Shown here piece by piece: positions 1 to 7,625 of a DNA stretch of 19,370 bases (its first letter is position 1; each line of letters starts with the position of its first letter). Position numbers and translations under genes: made by a program. The DNA comes from Gemmatimonadota bacterium (GTDB lineage: Bacteria; Gemmatimonadota; Gemmatimonadetes; Gemmatimonadales; GWC2-71-9), in contig QHVD01000112.1 in the NCBI GenBank assembly GCA_003222235.1, positions 1-19,370 on the forward strand. Reading direction: 5' to 3'. The notes beneath the pieces are model-generated. The model was not told the DNA's origin and searched no databases. It was given only the letters and a program-made list of their open reading frames with translations.

Positions 1-311
1 CCGACGTCCACCATGGTGAGCGCCGATCCGGCAGCCCACTGCAGCATGCCGAACGCGAGGACGATGCCGGCGGCCCACAGCGCCAGCAGCAGCGGCAGGG
101 AGAGGGGGCCGTAGAAGCCGAGGAAGGCGTCGCCCGGCCGGCGCGGCAAGAGGGGGGCGATGGCTCGCCAGGGACGCCAGGTCGCGCGGTAGAAGAGCTT
201 GGTGAGCCGGAAGCGCCCGCTCACGCGCCGCGGCAGGATGATGGTCTCGAAGGCGTCCCATAGCACGGTCGCGAGGAGCGCGGCCCCCGCGACCCCGATG
301 AGCCATCGCAT
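1..311 (-). CDS. Ion-channel-like integral membrane protein, N-terminal part (runs off left edge)
   Basis: The first 103 codons are present, from an ATG at 311, and no stop is reached before the window edge. The protein starts with a hydrophobic helix (about residues 3-20), followed by WDAFETIILPRR, a basic segment (FRLTKLFYRATWRPWRA), and a second hydrophobic stretch (about residues 70-100). This arrangement resembles the N-terminus of bacterial proteins annotated as potassium or two-pore-domain channel family. The pore loop that would prove it lies outside the window. The gene is 24 nt downstream of the DUF2911 gene on the same strand and may be its distal operon partner. No strong Shine-Dalgarno sequence precedes the ATG, which would fit translational coupling. 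Membrane location is seen; channel function is inferred from resemblance only. Confidence 0.6.
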   Translation of the reverse strand, partial: MRWLIGVAGAALLATVLWDAFETIILPRRVSGRFRLTKLFYRATWRPWRAIAPLLPRRPGDAFLGFYGPLSLPLLLALWAAGIVLAFGMLQWAAGSALTMVDV

Positions 312-335
312 GGCACGGAGCTACCGCGTGGAGTA

Positions 336-920
336 CTAGCTGCCGACCCGCCGAACCGGGATCCGCACGCGCGTCTTCTCCCACTCGACGACGAGCTCGG
401 TCGCGCCCCCCCCCTCCGTCACCGGCGCGAACTTGAGCGTGAGCGTCTCCACGTCCTTGTCCAACTTCTCCACTGCCACGGTGCCGGCGCCCACGTCCTG
501 AGCGCGCACCGGCTCGTCGATCGGCACTCCCCACCGCTGGACACCGCGGTTGACCGCGATCTGCCAGCGGGACTCGCCGGGAATGGTATAAAGCGTGTAC
601 GTGCCCGCTCCCACCCGCACGCCTGCGAGCTCCGCCGCGAACGGCACATGGATGGTCGTCGCCTCGTTGGCGCCGAGACGCCACGGCTCGCCGAACGGCA
701 CGAGGCCGCCCATGATCTTGCGGCCCCGTGCCGAGGGGCGGCCGTAGCAGACCTTCACGGTGGCCCCGGCCATCTCCACGGCCGTCGAGTCGAGTGGGCT
801 CTGGCGCTGGGCGAGCTGGTCCGCGGCGCCGCGGATCCAGCACGTGAACGGCGCCGCTTGGCTCGAGCCGGGCGGCGCAGCCGCGAGCATCACGGCGGCG
901 AGCGGCCACGCGATGCGCAC
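336..920 (-). CDS. Secreted DUF2911 domain protein
   Basis: A 194-residue protein read from a GTG at 920, which has GAGGAG placed 7 nt upstream. The open frame extends further upstream to 980, but that extension has no comparable ribosome binding site and would bury the signal peptide. Residues 1 to about 22 form a signal peptide (AWPLAAVMLAAAPP...SQAA). The remainder matches the DUF2911 pattern: QSPLDSTAVE, then VKVCYGRPSARGR, PFGEPWRLGANEATTI, GTYTLYTIPG and WQIAVNR, ending in beta-rich sequence. The family has no established biochemical function; members are exported and abundant in Gemmatimonadota and Bacteroidota. It lies 56 nt downstream of the DUF4399 gene on the same strand, so the two are probably co-transcribed and exported together. 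Confidence 0.85.
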   Translation of the reverse strand: MRIAWPLAAVMLAAAPPGSSQAAPFTCWIRGAADQLAQRQSPLDSTAVEMAGATVKVCYGRPSARGRKIMGGLVPFGEPWRLGANEATTIHVPFAAELAGVRVGAGTYTLYTIPGESRWQIAVNRGVQRWGVPIDEPVRAQDVGAGTVAVEKLDKDVETLTLKFAPVTEGGGATELVVEWEKTRVRIPVRRVGS

Positions 921-976
921 GTCGTTACTCCTCGGGGGAAGACGCCGGGAACATAGCGAGTCTGGGGCGAACCCGC

Positions 977-1417
977 TCACTTCACGGTGAACCGCACCGT
1001 GTCAGCGAGCAGCGGCTTGAGGGGGATGTGCCTCCAGTCCCCCACGACCGCGATGATCCGATGCGGGCCCGGCTTGAGAGAGTCCAGGACGAACTCGGTC
1101 TGCCCGCGCCCCAGGTGAATGATGCCCGGGGTGCCCTTCGGGATGGTGTCACCGATCAACGTAAAGTCGTGGTCCACGTACAGGTGGTGATGTCCCGTGC
1201 CGGGGCGCTCGACGGTCGCGGGGACGATCTGCACCCCGGTCGCCGCCAGCGTCACCTTCACCGGCGCGGTCACCGTGGCCCCGTCCAGGGGCGACGTGAT
1301 CTTCACCTTGACGGCCTTCGTCACCTTGACGGGCTTTGTCACCTGGGCCTCGGTGCCCGGGGCCAATACCGCGGCGGCGCAGAGCGCCAGCGCCGACGCT
1401 GAAATCCACGTTCCCAC
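977..1417 (-). CDS. Secreted DUF4399 domain protein
   Basis: A 146-residue protein from a GTG at 1417, chosen because GAGGAGG lies 5 nt upstream and a signal peptide (WISASALALCAAAVLAPGTEAQ) follows at once; the frame itself is open back to 1453. After the signal comes a lysine/valine-rich repeat (VTKPVKVTKAVKVKITSP), then the DUF4399 core: SPLDGATVTAPVKVTLAATG, the histidine cluster TGHHHLYVD, GIIHLGRGQTEF and LKPGPHRIIAVVGD, ending DTVRFTVK. The HHH-containing motif suggests metal binding, but this is not established for the family. It is the first gene of a minus-strand group with the DUF2911 gene and probably the channel-like gene. Its promoter should lie in 1418-1635, shared with the divergent gene at 1636. 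Confidence 0.85.
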   Translation of the reverse strand: MGTWISASALALCAAAVLAPGTEAQVTKPVKVTKAVKVKITSPLDGATVTAPVKVTLAATGVQIVPATVERPGTGHHHLYVDHDFTLIGDTIPKGTPGIIHLGRGQTEFVLDSLKPGPHRIIAVVGDWRHIPLKPLLADTVRFTVK

Positions 1418-1635
1418 TTTGACCTCCTCCTCTCCGGACCTGGTCAGTCCCACTCGATGCGAGATGCAGCTCGCCCATCACCCTCAAAAGATACGCCAAC
1501 TCGAGCCGTCACGCGTTCGCATTGAAGCTTGTCATGCCCGGCGACTGCCTCTACGTTCCCGACATGGCAGCTCCAGCGAGTGCACGAAAAGCCGGCATCG
1601 CCACCGTGGTGATTGCGGCTCCGTTCGGAGGATCC

Positions 1636-2088
1636 GTGAGGAACATACCGACTGTGCTGTCGCTCGCACTGCTTCCGCAGCCTCTGCTTGCCCAGGGTGC
1701 TCCGCCACAGGTTGGCGCCGATCAGCCCTACACCATGGAGTACTACTACAAGCTGCCGTGGGGACGCCAGCAGGAGTTCCTGCAGCTTTTCCTGAAGAAC
1801 CACTATCCGCTGCTCCAGAAGGGAGTGGAGAGTGGCCGCATGGTCTCCGTGAAGATTGAAACGCCCGCCAACCACATGACTGAAGATGCGCGCTGGGATT
1901 ATCGCGTGACGATCAAGTTCAAGAACTCGACGGTTGCGACCACGGTCAATCCTCAGGAGGAATCCTGGATCAAAGGGCTTTGGCCCGACCAGGAGACGTA
2001 CAAGCGCGAGGAGCGGCGGCGCTTCGAGATCCTGCTCGCGCACTGGGATCTTCCGGTGACGGATATCACGCCCCCCACACGTCCTTGA
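1636..2088 (+). CDS. Secreted protein of unknown function
   Basis: A 150-residue protein read from a GTG at 1636, immediately preceded by GGAGGATCC, which decides the start although the frame is open from 1522. Residues 1 to about 20 are a signal peptide (NIPTVLSLALLPQPLLAQG). The mature part is rich in aromatic and charged residues (YTMEYYYKLPWGRQQEF, KNHYPLLQKGVESGR, WDYRVTIKF, EESWIKGLWPDQETYKREE). Its alternation of strands and helices looks like a small alpha/beta-barrel (ferredoxin-like, Dabb-type) fold, but I do not recognise the family. Its 3' end overlaps the convergent dienelactone hydrolase gene by 23 nt. Periplasmic location is inferred. Confidence 0.7.
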   Translation: MRNIPTVLSLALLPQPLLAQGAPPQVGADQPYTMEYYYKLPWGRQQEFLQLFLKNHYPLLQKGVESGRMVSVKIETPANHMTEDARWDYRVTIKFKNSTVATTVNPQEESWIKGLWPDQETYKREERRRFEILLAHWDLPVTDITPPTRP

Positions 2089-2851
2089 ACAGCTTCAGCA
2101 GCGCGGCCCACGATTCCCGGTCCGCGTCGGCATTGTAGGCGAGGGCGTCCATGCCGAACTTGCCCGCGTCGGGGTTGGTGAACCCGTGCTTGGCGCCGGG
2201 GAAGGTCACGACCTCGAACCGCGCCCCCGCGGCCCGCATCTCTTGCCTGAACGCCTCCACCTGCTCGGGCGGAACGAACGGATCGGCGTCGCCCGCGAGG
2301 ACGAGCACCCGGGCCTTGACCTTCCCGGGCTGTGCGGGAGTCTTCGTGGCGAGCGCGCCGTGGAACGTCACCACGGCGGCGAGGTCGGCCCCGGCGCGCG
2401 CCATGTCGAGCACCACCGCGCCCCCAAAACAGTAACCGATCGCCGCGATCCGCCGGGGGTCGACGTGGGGATCCCGTTTCAGCTGCTCCAGCGCCGCGTT
2501 GAACCGCGCTGCGAGCACCGCCGGATCCTTCGTCACCTCGCTCACGAACGCCTGCGCCTCCTGCGGATGCGTCGTCACCTTGCCCTTGCCGAACATGTCC
2601 AGCGCGAAGCCGACGTAGCCCGCCTCGGCGAGACGCCGCGCCTGGTTCCTCGCGTGCTCGTTGTGGCCCCACCATTCGTGAACCACCAGCACGCCGGGGC
2701 GCTTGCCCCGCGCGGCGTCGTCCCACGCGACGAATCCTTGCAGGACAGTCCCGTCCTGCCGATACTCGATTTCGCGCGTCTTGACGTTGACGTTGCGGGG
2801 CGCAAGCGAGAGCAACACGGCAGCCATCGCCAATCCGTGCCGGGTGCGCAT
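2066..2851 (-). CDS. Dienelactone hydrolase family protein (alpha/beta hydrolase)
   Basis: A 261-residue alpha/beta hydrolase. The catalytic triad is visible: Cys141 in GYCFGG (the cysteine nucleophile typical of dienelactone hydrolases), Asp190 in GDADPFVP and His222 in AKHGFTN; the VVHEWWG motif (Glu59) corresponds to the family's conserved glutamate region. The family hydrolyses ester or lactone bonds, the classic reaction being dienelactone to maleylacetate in chlorocatechol breakdown. No such pathway genes are nearby, so the substrate is unknown. The N-terminus (RHGLAMAAVLLSLAPR) is a likely signal peptide, suggesting export. The ATG at 2851 is preceded by GAGGAGG about 10 nt upstream. 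The gene is divergent from the UPF0182 gene (129-nt gap). Confidence 0.88.
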   Translation of the reverse strand: MRTRHGLAMAAVLLSLAPRNVNVKTREIEYRQDGTVLQGFVAWDDAARGKRPGVLVVHEWWGHNEHARNQARRLAEAGYVGFALDMFGKGKVTTHPQEAQAFVSEVTKDPAVLAARFNAALEQLKRDPHVDPRRIAAIGYCFGGAVVLDMARAGADLAAVVTFHGALATKTPAQPGKVKARVLVLAGDADPFVPPEQVEAFRQEMRAAGARFEVVTFPGAKHGFTNPDAGKFGMDALAYNADADRESWAALLKLFKDVWGA

Positions 2852-2980
2852 GCGTCGTCGTCCTCCTCATTGATGTCCGTTGCGTGGAACGCCGACAACC
2901 GCCAGAAACTCTAGGCAAGCCGACGACACGACGCCAGGGGCTGCGTCCGGAGTTCCAGAAAAGCCGTTAGCTTATCTCCG

Positions 2981-5698
2981 ATGACCGCTCCACCGCAGAG
3001 ACTCCGTCTGCCGCTGCGCCGGCGGCGTCGCCTCGGGCTCGGCGCCCTGGTCGTCCTGTTCGGCCTCATCCTGCTGGTGCCGGCCCTGGTCCAGCTCGCC
3101 GCAGAATGGCCGTGGTTCAGTGCCCTTGGCTACGGGCGGGTGTTCACGACCCGCCTGGTGGCCCAGGCAATCCTCGGGCTGGGGGTCGGCGCCGTTGCGT
3201 GGGCCTTCCTCTATGCCAACCTGTGGGTCGCGCAGCGCGGCCTCGTCCCCAACCCACTGATCGTCCAATTCAACGCCGGCGCGTCCACCGTGGACGTGAC
3301 GCAACTGGCGCTGCTATCCGCCAGCGGTGCCGCGGGTGGCTGGTTGGGCGTGCTCCTGTTTCTGCATCGCACGCCGTTCGGCGTGACGGATCCGGTGTTT
3401 GGCCGCGACATAGGCTACTACGTATTCACGGTGCCGGTCGTCGCGAGCGCGATCGGTCTCGTCACCATGCTCGCGGCGCTCGCACTGACGGCGGTCGTGC
3501 TGCTGTACCTGGTGCGCCGGGACGTCGTCGTGTTCCGCCGGCAAGTCACCGTCGAGCCGTCGGCCCGGGTGCACCTCGCCGGGCTGATCGCGCTGCTGTT
3601 CCTGTTGACGGCGTTGCGGGTGTACTTCGTCGGACTCCCGGGACTGTTGTACTCGACGACCGGCCCGCTGGTGGGGGCGAGTTACTCTGATCTCCACGCC
3701 GAGCTCATCGGGCTGCGGCTCGTCGCGCTCGCGGCGTTGGCAGGTGGAGCGCTGGTCCTGTGGGGAGCCACCAGCCATCGTCTCGCCCGCAATACCCTGG
3801 TCGCGGTCGGGGTCTACCTCGGCGTGTGGCTCTTGGGCGTCGCCCTCTACCCCACGATCGTCCAGAGACTGGTCGTCGCGCCGAACGAGCTGGTGAAGGA
3901 GACGCCGCAGCTCGCCCGGCACATCGCGGCGACGCGGCGGGCCTGGGGGTTGGACAGCGTCGTCACGCGCGAGCTCACCGGCGAGTCCCGGCTCACGGAG
4001 CGCGACATCCGGGCCAACCGACCCACCATCGACAACGTCCGGCTGTGGGACCGCGACCCGCTGCTTCAGACGTTCGGCCAGCTGCAGGAGATCCGCACCT
4101 ACTACGACTTCGTTTCGGTCGACGACGACCGCTACTGGATCGACGGGCAGTACCGCCAGGTGCTCCTCTCGCCGCGCGAGCTGAACTCGGCTTCGCTCCC
4201 GACGCGGACCTTCATCAACGAACGGCTCACCTTCACGCACGGGATGGGACTCACCCTCGGGCCGGTGAACCAGGTGACGCAGGAGGGACTGCCGGTCCTC
4301 TTCATCAAGGATCTGCCGCCGGTGTCCAGCGTGTCGCTGCGCGTGACGCGCCCGGAGATCTACTACGGCGAGCTGACTGATAGTTGGGTATTCGCCCGCA
4401 CCCGACAGCGAGAGTTCGACTACCCGTCGGGCGACGAGAACATCTTCGCGTCGTACGAGGGCACCGGGGGCGTCCGGGTCGGCTCATGGCTGCGCCGGCT
4501 GGTGCTCGCGGCGTACTTCCGCTCCCTGAAGGTGCTCTTGTCCAGCGATATCACGAGCGACAGCCGGGCCATGTACTTCCGGAACATCCGGGAGCGGGCA
4601 CGCACAGCCCTGCCGTTTCTGCTCTTCGACGCCGATCCGTACCTCGTCGTCAGCGATTCGGGCCGGCTCCGCTGGATCCTCGATGCCTACACGGCGACGA
4701 CGCGTTACCCCTACGCACAGCCGCTCGCCGACGGCACCAACTACCTGCGCAACAGCGTCAAAGTGGTGATCGACGCCTTCGACGGCACCGTGACGGCCTA
4801 TCTGGCCGACCCGCGCGACCCGTTGGTGCTGACCCTGGCCAAGGCGTTCCCGGGAATATTCCGGCCGCTCGACGCGATGCCCGCCGATTTGCGCGCGCAC
4901 CTGCGCTACCCCGAGGACCTGTTCCGCGTGCAGAGCGACCTGTACGCCACCTACCACATGGCTGAGCCGGAGATCTTCTACCACCGGGAGGACCAGTGGC
5001 AGAAGCCGGTGCTGTCGCGGGCGCCCGAGCGGGGGGATCCCTTTCTGCGCCACATGGTGATGCGCCTACCCGAGGAGCATCAGGCGGAGTTCATCCTCAT
5101 GGTGCCGTTCACACCGCGCGGTAAGGACAATCTGGCCTCGTGGATGGTGGCGCGAAACGACGGGCAGCACTACGGCCAACTGGTCGTGTATCGTTTTCCC
5201 AAGCAGAGCCTGGTCTTCGGGCCGACCCAGATCGTCAACCGGATCAACCAGGACACCGAGATCTCCCGCCAGATCTCGCTGTGGGACCAGCGCGGCTCCG
5301 AGGTGATCCGCGGCAACCTGCTGGTTATCCCGATCGAGGAGTCGCTCCTCTACGTGCAGCCGCTGTACCTGCGGGCCGAGGGCGGCCGCATCCCCGAGCT
5401 GAAGCGCGTCGTGGTCGCCTACCTGAACCAGGTGGTGATGGAGGAGACGCTCGAGGCCGGTTTGGCGCGGCTGTTCGGCGGCGCGACCGAACCTCCGGCG
5501 GTCGCGGCTGCGCGGGGCGCGGTCGCCCGTCCCGGCGAAGGGCGTGCCGCCGATCTCGCCCGCCAGGCGGCCGAGTTGTACCAGCGGGCGATCGCGGCGC
5601 AGCGCGCCGGCGACTGGGCGGGCTACGGAGAGCACCTTTCCCGCCTGGGGGAGGTGTTGCGGCAGCTGCAGGGGGCACTCGAGGGCCGTCAGCCCTAG
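2981..5698 (+). CDS. UPF0182 family large integral membrane protein
   Basis: A 905-residue protein with the UPF0182 (COG1615) architecture. About seven transmembrane helices lie in residues 20-295 (roughly 20-43, 58-82, 107-128, 150-180, 198-220, 245-263 and 271-292). A long extracytoplasmic region follows (about 300-830) with typical family segments such as ETPQLARHI, NVRLWDRDPL, QIRTYYDF-like EIRTYYDFVSVDDDRY, YPSGDENIFASYEG, FLLFDADPYLV and QLVVYRFPKQSLVFGP. The C-terminal 60 residues (YQRAIAAQRAGDWAGYGEHL...) form a helical hairpin common in this family. The length is in the family's usual range. Function is not established; the fold implies a surface-exposed membrane protein. It is transcribed alone, divergent from the hydrolase and convergent with DoxX. 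The ATG at 2981 has only a weak ribosome binding site. Confidence 0.92.
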   Translation: MTAPPQRLRLPLRRRRRLGLGALVVLFGLILLVPALVQLAAEWPWFSALGYGRVFTTRLVAQAILGLGVGAVAWAFLYANLWVAQRGLVPNPLIVQFNAGASTVDVTQLALLSASGAAGGWLGVLLFLHRTPFGVTDPVFGRDIGYYVFTVPVVASAIGLVTMLAALALTAVVLLYLVRRDVVVFRRQVTVEPSARVHLAGLIALLFLLTALRVYFVGLPGLLYSTTGPLVGASYSDLHAELIGLRLVALAALAGGALVLWGATSHRLARNTLVAVGVYLGVWLLGVALYPTIVQRLVVAPNELVKETPQLARHIAATRRAWGLDSVVTRELTGESRLTERDIRANRPTIDNVRLWDRDPLLQTFGQLQEIRTYYDFVSVDDDRYWIDGQYRQVLLSPRELNSASLPTRTFINERLTFTHGMGLTLGPVNQVTQEGLPVLFIKDLPPVSSVSLRVTRPEIYYGELTDSWVFARTRQREFDYPSGDENIFASYEGTGGVRVGSWLRRLVLAAYFRSLKVLLSSDITSDSRAMYFRNIRERARTALPFLLFDADPYLVVSDSGRLRWILDAYTATTRYPYAQPLADGTNYLRNSVKVVIDAFDGTVTAYLADPRDPLVLTLAKAFPGIFRPLDAMPADLRAHLRYPEDLFRVQSDLYATYHMAEPEIFYHREDQWQKPVLSRAPERGDPFLRHMVMRLPEEHQAEFILMVPFTPRGKDNLASWMVARNDGQHYGQLVVYRFPKQSLVFGPTQIVNRINQDTEISRQISLWDQRGSEVIRGNLLVIPIEESLLYVQPLYLRAEGGRIPELKRVVVAYLNQVVMEETLEAGLARLFGGATEPPAVAAARGAVARPGEGRAADLARQAAELYQRAIAAQRAGDWAGYGEHLSRLGEVLRQLQGALEGRQP

Positions 5699-5723
5699 TC
5701 GCCCCCCCCTCCCCCCTCCTCCT

Positions 5724-5742
5724 GCGGCCCTCCCTAGGCCGC
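5724..5742. terminator. Small GC hairpin between convergent genes
   Basis: GCGGCC (5724-5729) and GGCCGC (5737-5742) form a perfect 6-bp stem with a 7-nt loop, in the 35-nt gap between the UPF0182 stop and the DoxX stop (which lies in the loop). A C-rich pyrimidine tract (5700-5722) lies next to it. There is no T-run on either strand, so if it ends transcription it is not a classical intrinsic terminator. Confidence 0.25.
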
Positions 5743-6258
5743 CTTCGCCGAGGCCCGCGCCTGCGGCTGCGGCGGCGCGCGGCGAGCCATGACGTTGAGC
5801 AGCGCGCCCAGAATCGCGATCCCAACTGCGATCACCGCGGCGCGCTCGCTGGCGAGCCACGTCAGCCCCAGCAGTCTATCCAGGGCGTACCGGCCAGGCC
5901 CCGTAAACGCGAGCACCAACGCCCCCATGGCGTACAGCATGGGGAGCTCGACGCCGTTCTTGGTCACGAAGAAGCCGTTCTTCAAATGAACGACGATCGT
6001 CGCGACCAGCGTCACGAGCAGGACGAGCGCTGGTCCGACAGGCCCCAGGAGCCCGAGGGCCACCAGGGCGCCGCCCACCGATTCGCCGAGCGCGGCGGCG
6101 GCGGCGAACAGACGGCCGGGACGAAAGCCCAGCTGCTCGAAGAACCCGCCGGTGCCGGCGAGACCGTAGCCGCCGAACCAGCCGAACAGCTTCTGGGCGC
6201 CGTGCGCAGCGATGCCCAGGCCAAAGAACAGTCGCCCGATGAGGAGTGCCGTGTCCAT
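5734..6258 (-). CDS. DoxX family membrane protein
   Basis: A 174-residue protein from an ATG at 6258, preceded by GGGAGGAACAC (good ribosome binding site); the frame is open further upstream but without signals. It has the DoxX pattern: an N-terminal helix LLIGRLFFGLGIAAHGAQKLFGWFGG (HGxQKLFGxFGG is diagnostic), then GFFEQLGFRPGRLFA, a glycine/alanine-rich helix with GESVGGALVALGLL, a third helix, HLKNGFFVTKNGVELPMLY and a final helix. That gives four transmembrane segments and a basic tail. DoxX-type proteins are small cytoplasmic-membrane proteins often linked to redox or thiol stress, but most have no assigned reaction. The gene stands alone, with an AT-rich palindromic region upstream that suggests control by a dedicated regulator. 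Confidence 0.88.
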   Translation of the reverse strand: MDTALLIGRLFFGLGIAAHGAQKLFGWFGGYGLAGTGGFFEQLGFRPGRLFAAAAALGESVGGALVALGLLGPVGPALVLLVTLVATIVVHLKNGFFVTKNGVELPMLYAMGALVLAFTGPGRYALDRLLGLTWLASERAAVIAVGIAILGALLNVMARRAPPQPQARASAKAA

Positions 6259-6282
6259 GTGTTCCTCCCGTGCAGGGATATG

Positions 6283-6313
6283 GTTCATTGATGAACAATG
6301 ACGAACGATCATA
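6283..6313 (-). promoter_or_regulatory. Candidate operator and -10 element of the DoxX gene
   Basis: An AT-rich island in GC-rich DNA. Read on the minus strand, TATGAT (6308-6313) is a good -10 box, but the only -35-like TTGACC is just 14 nt upstream. GTTCA/TGAAC (6283-6287 and 6292-6296) form an inverted repeat with a 4-nt spacer. A second one, CATTG/CAATG (6286-6290 and 6296-6300), overlaps it. Placement over the expected transcription start suggests a repressor operator. The regulator is not in the window. Confidence 0.4.
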
Positions 6314-6420
6314 TCTCGCTCCCCCGAGGTCAAGGGGGGTCCGCGAGCCACGATCCGGCCTCGGTCGCGGCCGCTCCGCAGCGAGGGGACCCGGCACACT
6401 GGCGAATCTGTGCGACCCCC

Positions 6421-6450
6421 TTGTCGGCCGGGCCTGGGGCGTCATATAGA
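6421..6450 (+). promoter_or_regulatory. Candidate sigma-70-type promoter of the histidine kinase operon
   Basis: TTGTCG (6421-6426), an 18-nt spacer and TATAGA (6445-6450) match the sigma-70 consensus at 4 of 6 positions each. The site lies about 40 nt upstream of the kinase ATG, within the only AT-rich patch of that upstream region. No other convincing promoter is seen between the divergent DoxX and kinase genes. Confidence 0.35.
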
Positions 6451-6489
6451 TAGACGTCCTCGTCATCGCGAAGGCGGCTGCCGTGGTCT

Positions 6490-7623
6490 ATGGCCCGTAA
6501 GCGTGCTGAGCCGTTGAGGTCTCGCCGGCGCTCCGCTCTCGAAACCGCGTCGCCCCCGGGCGAGGCGCGCTTCCGCGCCATGGTTGAATCGGTGCCCCAC
6601 GGCGTGGTGATGGTTGACGGGAGCGGTGAGATCGTGTTCGTCAACCGCCAGACCGAGCGGCTGTTCGGGTATGCCCGGGAGGCGCTGCTCGGGCAGCCCA
6701 TCGAGCGGATCGTCCCCACGCGCTTCCGCGAGCGCCATCCGGAGTTTCGGGCCACGTACTTCGCCGATCCGCAGGCCCGCGCGATGGGGGCCGGGCGGGA
6801 CCTGTTCGGGCGCCGCAAGGACGGCACGGAGATCCCGGTCGAGATCGGCCTGAACCCGATCGAGACGGACGAGGGGCTGTTCGTGCTCGCCTCCGTGGTC
6901 GACATCAGCGCCCGCAAGCGGGCCGAAGAAGAGCTCCGCCGCTCGAACGAGGAGCTCGAGCGGTTCGCGTACGTGGCCTCGCACGACCTCCAGGAGCCGC
7001 TCCGGACCGTCACCAGCTACGTGCAGCTCCTCGCCCGCCGGTATCGCGACAAGCTCGACGCCGACGCAGGGGAATTCATCGAGTTCGCGGTGCAGGGGGC
7101 GATGCGCATGCAGCGGCTCATCGAGGACCTGCTCGCCTTCTCGCGCGTGGGCACCCGCGCCGCTGCGTTGGTTCCGACCGACGCGAACGCCGCCCTCGAC
7201 GCCGCGCTCGAAAACCTCAAGGCCGCTGCCGGGGAGGCGGGGGCGACGCTCACCCGCGGCCCGCTCCCCACGGTCCTGGCCGACCCGGTGCAGCTCGGGC
7301 AGCTGTTCACCAACCTCGTCGGGAACGCGGTCAAGTTTCGGGGCACCGAGCCGCCGCGCGTGCAGATCGGCGCGGAGCGCGATGGGACGCAATGGGTGTT
7401 CCGCGTGCGGGACAACGGGATCGGCATCGATCCCCAATACTTCGAGCGCATCTTCGTGATCTTCCAGCGCCTCCACGGCCGCAACGAGTATCCGGGCACC
7501 GGCATCGGACTCGCGGTCTGCAGGAAGATCGTCGAACGGCACGGCGGCCGGATCTGGGTCGAGTCGGAGGAGGGTGGGGGCGCGACCTTCTCCTTCACGC
7601 TTTCCGCCGCTCCGGAGACTTGA
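6490..7623 (+). CDS. PAS-domain sensor histidine kinase
   Basis: A 377-residue soluble kinase with no transmembrane segment. A PAS domain spans about residues 25-145 (ARFRAMVESVPHGVVMVD, NRQTERLFGY, RRKDGTEIPVEIGLNPI, with the PAC end VVDISARKRAEEELR). A short coiled-coil linker leads to a HisKA domain with the phospho-acceptor His165 in ASHDLQEPLR. The ATPase domain carries the N-box (NLVGNAVKF, 275-283), G1 DNGIGID (308-314) and G2 GTGIGLAVC (336-344). SHDLQEPLR is the form found in phytochrome-like and related cytoplasmic kinases. The signal sensed is unknown. The gene is followed 2 nt later by a hybrid kinase whose N-terminal receiver is a natural phosphate acceptor. The start ATG at 6490 has a weak ribosome binding site. 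Confidence 0.93.
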   Translation: MARKRAEPLRSRRRSALETASPPGEARFRAMVESVPHGVVMVDGSGEIVFVNRQTERLFGYAREALLGQPIERIVPTRFRERHPEFRATYFADPQARAMGAGRDLFGRRKDGTEIPVEIGLNPIETDEGLFVLASVVDISARKRAEEELRRSNEELERFAYVASHDLQEPLRTVTSYVQLLARRYRDKLDADAGEFIEFAVQGAMRMQRLIEDLLAFSRVGTRAAALVPTDANAALDAALENLKAAAGEAGATLTRGPLPTVLADPVQLGQLFTNLVGNAVKFRGTEPPRVQIGAERDGTQWVFRVRDNGIGIDPQYFERIFVIFQRLHGRNEYPGTGIGLAVCRKIVERHGGRIWVESEEGGGATFSFTLSAAPET

Positions 7624-7625
7624 GC

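Noticed and set aside
5700..5722. C-rich pyrimidine tract after the UPF0182 gene as a terminator or G-quadruplex on the opposite strand
   Set aside because: There are no four separated G-runs of clear quadruplex spacing, and no T-tract. It is treated as low-complexity intergenic sequence.
7392..7625. Upstream extension of the hybrid kinase into the first kinase gene
   Set aside because: The extension is a shadow of the first kinase's ATPase domain. The receiver domain begins right after the ATG at 7626.
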